64,000 nucleotides of DNA from Dryas octopetala (lineage: Eukaryota > Streptophyta > Magnoliopsida > Rosales > Rosaceae): contig OY992835.1 in NCBI GenBank assembly GCA_963921425.1, forward strand, positions 14,632,001 through 14,696,000, in the 5' to 3' direction. Positions within the stretch are counted from its first letter, which is position 1; each line of letters starts with the position of its first letter. The notes under the pieces were generated by a model that worked only from the letters and a program-made list of their open reading frames with translations, searched no databases and was not told the origin of the DNA. The translations under genes were made by a program, and so were the position numbers. Shown here piece after piece: positions 56,822 to 64,000 of the stretch.

Positions 56822-57796
56822 CTAATGATGATCGAGTATCGTTTGATAGGCATAATGGGCCATTTCAACGACAAAGTAATTGTAGTGTACTTTTTCCACA
56901 CATATATTGCAGTAACATCCAGTGTCATTGAACTTTTGCAGTTGTACGGTTGTAACAACGTACGTGTCTCTAATAAAAAACTCCAAATCGTAAACCTATC
57001 TTATAAATCTTTCAAACCAATAAATTAATCTCATAAACTATACTAAAATTTACTCTCTAACACACCTAAATAAGTCATGATCAACCCAAAAAAAAAAAAA
57101 CACAAGCTTAAAGAATTCAAAAATACAAAAAAAAAAAAAAAACACATGGTTATACATAACATTCAAGAGAGGCTGGCTTTTATTCATAGTATATAAAGTA
57201 TCATTCTTAACGGAAAATTCTAATATACAGACAAACATAAGATGCGGGTAGATTTTTTACTCTTGAAATTCGATGGATTTACCTTTTCCCATTTTCGAGA
57301 ATAGATTTTTGACCATCCAATTTGTCCACATGGAATGCAGACGTCCACACCGAAAAACTATATATCCATTCTTGACCAGAAAATTTTCGAACTTCACATG
57401 TTTATGCACGTACAGATATATGTGTGAAGGTACGTATACAGATTCTCATGTCCTATGGCTCCACATGTGTGATTTGATTGTGAGATGATGTATGTCTCTA
57501 GCTAACTAGCTAGCTAGAGAGAGGGGTGAGTTTTCACTACAGCTAGCTATCACATCTTCGTAGACGTACGTATATATTTTAGATTCCATTAATTGTTGCT
57601 GTAGTTGAGCAAGCAATCGTACGTTTTATATTGAAAGCTAGCTAGCCAGCTCAATTCGAAAATCTCCAAAAGATCGATCAGTTTGAAAGTATTGAATATT
57701 CTCGACTAAATTCTGAATTTTGGAACTATCCCACTTTACATAATTGACGTTCAACTCTAAAGTTATGGAAGCAAGATAAATGCTTTTTGTTAGTTT
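56822..57796. other. Gene-free stretch
   Basis: I see no gene. About 57495-57520 has a TCTCTAGCTAACTAGCTAGC palindrome-like run. Confidence 0.45.
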
Positions 57797-58106
57797 TGTT
57801 ATGAGTAATGTGGAACAATATCTCACATTGAAAAATTATAGTTTAGCATATATGCTTATAAGTTTTAGGTCTCTTCATCCATTTCTAATTAGTTTTGGGT
57901 TGAATGCTCTAATTCTATCATGGTATCAGAGCTGAGTTATCTGTGTGTAAAGCCCAACAGCCACACGTGCTCCCACGTCACCCAATACAAAAGTAATATG
58001 GAGTAATGCCCCAATTAGTTTTGGGTTAGTTTTGTTAAGAGTAATGTGGAATAATGTCCCACATCGAAAAACTAGAGCTTAGCATATGTGCTTATTAAGG
58101 CTGACA
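57797..58106 (+). mobile_element. TRIM retrotransposon, partial
   Basis: One LTR (57797-57920; TGTTATGAG to TCTATCA) is followed at once by TGGTATCAGAGC, the initiator-methionine tRNA primer site (57921-57932). After a short internal part with CCACACGTGCTCCCACGTC comes a second LTR start (TGTTAAGAG, 58033 on) that is cut short near 58106. Same family as 63116-63706. Confidence 0.82.
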
Positions 58107-58304
58107 TCTTATTTTCTATTATTTGTTAATAAAGTTTTCACTAAATAATGAAAACGGTAGAATTTTTAAGGAGCATACTCCAATAGTCTATTTGTCTTAA
58201 TAGACATCAGTTAAGTAGTAAGGTACACAGTAAGACAACGCCCTCAAAACATTAAATAATATATAACTAAAGAATTATCATATATATAGTTTGAAAAATT
58301 TTCA

Positions 58305-58602
58305 AGTAAGCATGTCTTTACTTTAAGAAAAGTAAAAATATTCTCTTTGGACCTACAATTTAATGATCGAAATCGTCTATATTTTAAAACAGTATTCAAA
58401 GGTCACATTTACAAAAATCAGTCAGATCGAAAACTGTATTTATTTGCACAGTTTAGATGACTAAACAATTATCGATTTAACTGATTTTTTACAAAAATGA
58501 CCCTTGAGAAGAAACCTAAAAAATGAAAGGTTCTGATCATAAAACTGCATTGTCAAGTGTTACACAGAGAAAATGTTTACTTTTTTTTAAAGTAAGGACA
58601 TT
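58305..58602. mobile_element. Foldback MITE
   Basis: The ends GTAAGCATGTCTTTACTTTA and TAAAGTAAGGACATTCTTAC are inverted repeats. The inner arms carry TTTAATGATCGAAATCGTC and ATGAAAGGTTCTGATCAT, the motif common to the window's foldback elements. Confidence 0.75.
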
Positions 58603-59104
58603 CTTACTTTAATGGGCTTGTATATAGTTCTCTTATGTGAGATACAACATAGTCACAGAGATATAAACTATTTTTAAAATGAGTTATCCATATATAACGT
58701 ACATTCATATGGAAAAATAAATAATTTAAGCATTCACATATGGACATGGTTAAAACCAGTTTTTTATCAAATGTCCACTTGTTCATTGTTCATTTTCAAT
58801 TTAATTTTTCAGGATCGTGTCTTACTTAATTTTGTCCTAAAAATTGAGACCCTCTATTTAATTGGGTTTAACTAAGTAAACATAAAATGGTTTTGCCTTG
58901 TGTGGCAAATTTTTCTTTTATCATATGATAATTAATCCATATAGTCGAGTGATGCATCTACACTATTGAGTTGAGTTGAGAGAAAGAGAAGATGGGACTG
59001 GTTTGCTACTCCATTAAGACATTTTCACTCCACTAAGTTTCATACATGCACAAAACAGTCATTTTTTTAAACATGCACAAAATAGTCTAACCCCTCAAAA
59101 ATTG
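58603..59104. other. Gene-free stretch
   Basis: I see nothing that I can assign. Confidence 0.5.
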
Positions 59105-59280
59105 AACAATTTTACTTATTTGAGTGATCTTTAGTGTGTCCACTTTGCATAGTAGTTTAATGTTTGAAATCGAATATTTTTTAAGACTTAATTTATTTAA
59201 TGATTATCCTTAAAACCAAATTAGACAAACTGAAAACCATACTTAAAATGTCTAATTGTGACTAAATAAAGAGTTCTTCT

Positions 59281-59416
59281 AAATGAGCACCCCCTATATT
59301 TTTACTACACACCCCAATCCCATAAATTTACAACTTTATCTACCTTCTCTCTCCCCACTCCAACGTGGCCTCTCTCACCATCGGAGATGCCACACCCCTG
59401 GCCGGCTAGCTCTCCT

Positions 59417-59481
<65 letters not shown>

Positions 59482-59815
59482 CCAATCAGACTTAAGGGAG
59501 GCCGGCAACTCTATGGGCCTTTGGATTAATGGAGGTTGTCCAGAACCTCCCTTAAGTCTGGTGGGGGAAGACTAAAGAGAGAGTGGGAAGAAGTAGAGAG
59601 AAAGAGAAAGAAGAAAAAAGAGTGAGTGGGAGCTAGCTGGCTGACCGGTGGGGTGACAGTGCTGGCGATGGAGTGGGGAAGGAGTGGGGGGTTAGGGTTG
59701 GGGGTGGCTGTTATTGGATGGGGGTTTGGGTTGGTTTTGTTTTTCTAATTGACTTAGGGTAAAGTTGAAATTAATGGGATTGGGATTTGTAGTGAGCAAA
59801 TGTAGGTGTTCATTT
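59281..59815. mobile_element. Non-autonomous transposon with central hairpin, nested
   Basis: The ends AAATGAGCACC and GGTGTTCATTT are inverted repeats; further in, CCCCAATCCCATAAATTT pairs with AATTAATGGGATTGGG. A (CT)n run (59419-59478) lies left of a 15-bp-perfect hairpin (59487-59501 with 59546-59560, CAGACTTAAGGGAGG), and a purine-rich stretch lies right of it. The layout is like that of the intronic element at 47382. Confidence 0.8.
59419..59478. repeat. (CT)n microsatellite
   Basis: About 30 CT units in the left half of the nested element. Confidence 0.9.
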
Positions 59816-60040
59816 AAAAAATATGTAAAATAAATAGATAAATACATTGTTTTCAATTAATGCCAAATTGATCACCAATTATCAAATGATTAAACAGTTT
59901 TTCAATAAAAAAATGGTTAAACATTTTTGATTATCGAATTTTCTATAAGAATGATAATTAAATAATTATTTCAAAGATAGACGGTTCGAATAATTGAATA
60001 TATTGTAAAGTGTATCCCACAAGAGATTCCTCAAATAATC

Positions 60041-61145
60041 TTATTTAAAGGATCTCTTTGTGAAAGCTTTAATTGATAAAATAATTATAGTCTCTCAATT
60101 AAAAGAAACATATTTAAAAGCATTAGTTATTAAATGCCATAAGTTTTTTTCCCAATTTTTAGCTAGGTTCATTTGTAGGGAAACAGTGATGAATATTGTC
60201 TTAATAACTCATAACCACTAAAGTTCCATTTCCAAATTCAGCTCGTACACTGTAACACGCACATAAATTGGAGAATGTCAAACATATTCAAGGGTTCTTA
60301 TTCCATTTCTATTATATATAGTCACAATAGTAATTGTTTGTATGACCAAAAAAAGGAAATCAAACAAGACATACACACTGAATCACTGACTGAGCTATCA
60401 TGGAAGAGGGAGTTGCACGTGTCTTGATTGAGTTGGACCGTCCTAGCTAGTGATCGATCCAAGTAAAATCAATCAAAGGACAACCCCAAGCACAAGGAAT
60501 ATCGTTGACTTTAGTAAAATTGAATAGTCAAATTTATTTCTAAATATGGAATTTGGATCAAGACATCCTCCTTCAATCGGTCAATCAATATATAAATTGA
60601 TTCATGCGTGCTTGAATGCATAGGTCACGTACATGACAATCACTGTATATTGGACATAGATGGACAGTTGTGTATACGCAAGCCAAGCCGAGTATTAGGA
60701 ATTTAGGATACTTAAACTTGGTTTAACTTAATTAAATAAACCAAACTAAATTATTTAAAAGTTTCGTTTTTACTATTTTAATTGAGAAGTTAAAACGTAT
60801 AGGCCTTACGAGTCCATTTGAACGAATGAGCCGAGCTTGAATCTTTTGTGATAAAATTTAAATTGTTAACAACCTCAAGCTTAGTTTGTAGTTTTAATGA
60901 GTTTCATATTTCTTTTGATTTAATTTGGATTTTATAAGTGGAGCACGAATGAACTAAAAACGAACTAAACATTATACGAACGTACTCTTCAAGTTATATG
61001 GAACCTAGTTATTTGTACCCTACATATGGAAGCAAGTAGCTAGCTAGGTTTGGCTTTATTTCCCTAGTTAAGCAAATGAAAGGAGCCCTATATATTGAAC
61101 ATGATATTAATCACCAACAATGATCAAACCCATTACTATCGCTAT
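60041..61145. other. Gene-free stretch
   Basis: I see no gene or clear element. Confidence 0.5.
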
Positions 61146-61606
61146 TCAAAAAAGGACAACACTTGGGGGTGACCTCCATTTACACCCCACCCCCCTAAAA
61201 AAAAAAAAAAATGCTTGTTTGGCAGTGTAGGTTCATGATCGAAATCGTTCATTTTTTAAATTACCTATTAAAGATCAATTCTGTAAAAAATCAACTTCAT
61301 CGGATATCATTTGGTTATATAACTGTTATCGAATAAATAAAACAAATAGATAGTTTGTATTTAAATAGTACGTGGTTTATTGACCAAATCGTCTATTTAT
61401 TATATTTATTTGATAACAATTATATAACCAAATGATTTCTGATTAAGTTAATTTTTTGTAAAAATAATTTTTAATAAGTGATCTAAAAAATAAACAGTTA
61501 TGATCCTAAGTCTGCAGTGCCGAACAAATATTTTTGGGAGATAGGGTGACCTACGCACAGCGCAAGTACCCATAGAGGTGACCCAAACATTGTCCTTTAA
61601 AAAAAG
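61146..61606. mobile_element. Foldback MITE
   Basis: The ends TTCAAAAAAGGACAACACTT then GGGGTGACC, and GGTGACCCAAACATTGTCCT then TTAAAAAAAG, are inverted repeats. The inner arms (about 61228-61345 and 61385-61515) are reverse complements with ATGATCGAAATCGTTCATTT and its counterpart. Confidence 0.75.
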
Positions 61607-63115
61607 ACTACTTGGGCTTGTTTTTTTTTTGGCCAAATACAAGTTAGGCTTTATTTGGTAGTTAACGATATGTACGTGAAGGGTCCTACCTAGTGTGATC
61701 GAGAAGACAATACTAATTAGGTGTTTCTGGTAAAGTGAATTGTTTACACGTAAATCATACAAGTCAACAAACATGCATGCATGGGTTCAAGTCGTTCTAG
61801 AAACTTAATTAAATAATTATGTTATAGAGCTGCAAATCCCTATATTAATCCTCCCCAAAAGAACAAAAAAATTGGAGACTTCAAGTTTTCATCGCCTTTC
61901 GTGAGAGCTGCAAACTCTCAAGTGAAAATAAAATAAAATAAATAAATAAATAAGGGTTTATTTGGTGTTCGTTTTACAAATTATTATTTATTTCAGATAA
62001 AATAAGAGATAAAATATTTGAAAATAATTCTTGAAGTTCTATTTTTGGCCATTTAAGTCTTGAAGTTCTTAATTAATTAAAAAGTGGAGTTTTAGCCTTT
62101 TAGGCTACTCGTTTGGCTTTATCAAGTTCTTTTGTGATGTAAAGCTATTTTGCTGATTTTTGGCATCTATGTTTGAAAAAGGCTAAGGATTTTTGTTGAA
62201 AGGTGGAAGTTTGGTGACTTTGGTGAACAACCATGCTATATATAGATACGGATATAGTCATATATATAGGGTTTGTACGCTTCCTAGCTATTATGGGGCA
62301 GTGTGCTTAAAAAGGCTTATAATAGCAATGAATATATATTATGCAATCCACGTACGCAAACTATTTGGTTGGACTTATATGTCCTCGTTCACACAAATAT
62401 ATATTTACTATATTAGATTGAGAAACACCTCCCTAGGTATACATCTAGATATGATCGATATTGAATGTGCATGTCACCTCATATTGAATATCAATATATA
62501 TATAATATATCGGATACGATATGATAGAAATTAGAATCTTGTTAAAATTATGCTTTTTCGATTTAAAATTTAAAAATATAATATGTTAAATATCTATAAA
62601 AAATGATTATATATGTATATATATTCTCCTTTTAGAGTTTTAAATCAACAATATATACCACTTGCAAATTTCTTTTTTCATTTTGTTTTGGAAAACAAAT
62701 CTAAATCTTGCCACAATTCTTTGCCTTATTTTCCATCATGGGAAATTGTGGTTGAGTAAATGTCTGAAAGGCATTTAGCTCTCTCACTTTCTTTTTTAGG
62801 TTTTTCATACTAACTTAGCTCTCTCACACTTAAAGTTTGGCTCCATTGGTACAAATTTTTGACCCAGCCAAAGGCCCATAGCGCACTTTTTAGCTAAATA
62901 ATATTTATATCTCTCTTAATTATGAGCATATACTAATAGTATACATAATATTTTTCTGATTTTAATTTTCTTTCCATACAATATCACTTTCTATCACTTC
63001 TGATTTAGATTCTCTGAGTATTAATATTTCTGTATATTTCATCAACGTTGATCATAGCTAGATAATTCATTTTTCACTGACAAGAATTTGAATGGACACT
63101 TTTTGGGCACGACAT
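61607..63115. other. Gene-free stretch
   Basis: I see no gene. AT-rich with TA runs; nothing else stands out. Confidence 0.5.
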
Positions 63116-63706
63116 TGTTGAGAGTAATGTAGAGCAATGTCTCACATTAGAAAACTAGAGTTTAGCATATGTGCTTATAAGTCTTGAGCCTCTCCACCCA
63201 TTGCCAATTGGTTTTGGGATGGATGCCTAGATTCCTTCATGGTATCAGAGCAGGTTATCCACGTGATGCGCCTAACGGCCACACGTGCTCCCACGACACC
63301 CAATATAAATTGTCCACGTGTTAGGCTTAAATGACGCCACACGTGCGGGGGCGTGTTGAGAGAAGTCCCACATTGAAGATACGAGGGCCTTGCTAGTGGC
63401 TTATAAGGGTTTGGGTTACTCTTCCCAATGCCAATTGGTTTTGGGTTTGATACTCTAATTCTATCATGGTATCAGAGCTTGGTTATCCGCGTGTAAGGCC
63501 CAACGGCCACACGTGCTCTCACGTCACCCAATACAATTTGTTCACGTGTAAGACTCAAAATATCGCCACACGTGCGGAGGCGTGTTGACAGTAATGTAGA
63601 GCAATGTCTCACATCGAAAAACTAGAGTTTAACATATGTGCTTATAAGTCTTGAGACTCTCCACCCATTGTCAATTAGTTTTGAGATGGATGCCTAGATT
63701 TCTTCG
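63116..63706 (+). mobile_element. TRIM retrotransposon with three LTRs
   Basis: LTR copies: 63116-63239, 63354-63466 and 63583-63706. Each begins TGTTGA and contains a TGTGCTTATAAG or GGCTTATAAGG box. LTR 1 and LTR 2 are each followed by TGGTATCAGAGC (primer site for initiator Met tRNA), and LTR 2 and LTR 3 are each preceded by a purine tract within GTGCGGGGGCG/GTGCGGAGGCG. The internal parts are only about 115 bp and encode nothing. Flanks GACAT (63111-63115) and TACAT (63707-63711) agree at four of five positions. Confidence 0.88.
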
Positions 63707-64000
63707 TACATGTGATGATAAGTTTTTATATATAGGGTATAGTTTATAACACTAGGGAATTGGGATTGCCTTGCTTTTTCTTTTTTGTTTTCCTACTCAT
63801 ACCCAAACACATGGTGTAGCACCAAACCAATGGAATCACGTAGAAGAAGGCTAAGATAGAATGGAAAGATTAAGACAAGGTGGTTGGCCATTTCTCTTAT
63901 CCTTTATATCTTTAATAATATAGGGTCACAGTACTTTGACACATCAAACATCATCTTCAGTCTTCCCCACTACATTTGGCACTTAGTGTATAGAAAAAAT
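63707..64000. other. Right edge, nothing assigned
   Basis: I see no gene. The sequence could be the upstream region of a gene beyond the window. Confidence 0.3.

Larger units (their letters stand above)
59105..60040. mobile_element. Foldback MITE interrupted by another element
   Basis: About 59105-59265 and 59830-60040 are reverse complements (left TTATTTGAGTGATCTTTAGT, right ATTCCTCAAATAA). The gap between them is filled by the element at 59281-59815. Confidence 0.72.

Noticed and set aside
62193-62534. 113-codon open frame near the right end
   Set aside because: AT-rich, no family features, TATA-rich text, no supporting splice or promoter context.

Overview
This is nuclear DNA of a flowering plant, almost certainly a eudicot: it is AT-rich, genes are split by GT-AG introns, plant dioxygenase families are present, and most of the window is decayed transposable elements. 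The species cannot be named from the sequence alone.

Only three genes look able to work. Two are tandem copies of an AOP-type 2-oxoglutarate/Fe(II) dioxygenase (9082-10759 and 27432-28757, both plus strand, both three exons). A third AOP-type gene is represented by its last exon at 882-1124, the rest lying beyond the left edge or lost. The other functional-looking gene is a gibberellin 3-oxidase on the minus strand (46500-49264, two exons), which makes bioactive gibberellins. The AOP copies share promoter and far-upstream sequence, so they arose by duplication of a block of several kilobases.

Between the two AOP genes sits a nested transposon complex. A Copia LTR element (12706-21392, 5-bp target duplication GGATC) carries a 5-kb CACTA element (12851-17911) inside its 3' LTR. 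The CACTA element has captured intron-containing pieces of a WRAP53/TCAB1-like WD40 gene. The Copia element has lost gag and protease, and a GC-rich minisatellite stands in their place. A Myb/SANT-like transposon-associated pseudogene follows at 22.6-23.5 kb.

From 31.4 to 38.6 kb there are two pseudogenes broken by MITEs: a leucine-rich-repeat receptor-like protein (31945-35103) and an aldo-keto reductase (36072-37066). Several MITEs here and elsewhere have exact target-site duplications.

From 38.6 to 46 kb and from 49.6 to 64 kb I see no gene. These stretches hold hAT-like, Mutator-like and CACTA non-autonomous elements, foldback elements, tandem repeats, seven long (CT)n/(GA)n tracts, SINE-like remnants and two TRIM retrotransposons, one with three LTRs. 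The GA 3-oxidase has one such element inside its only intron and another just upstream of its TATA box.
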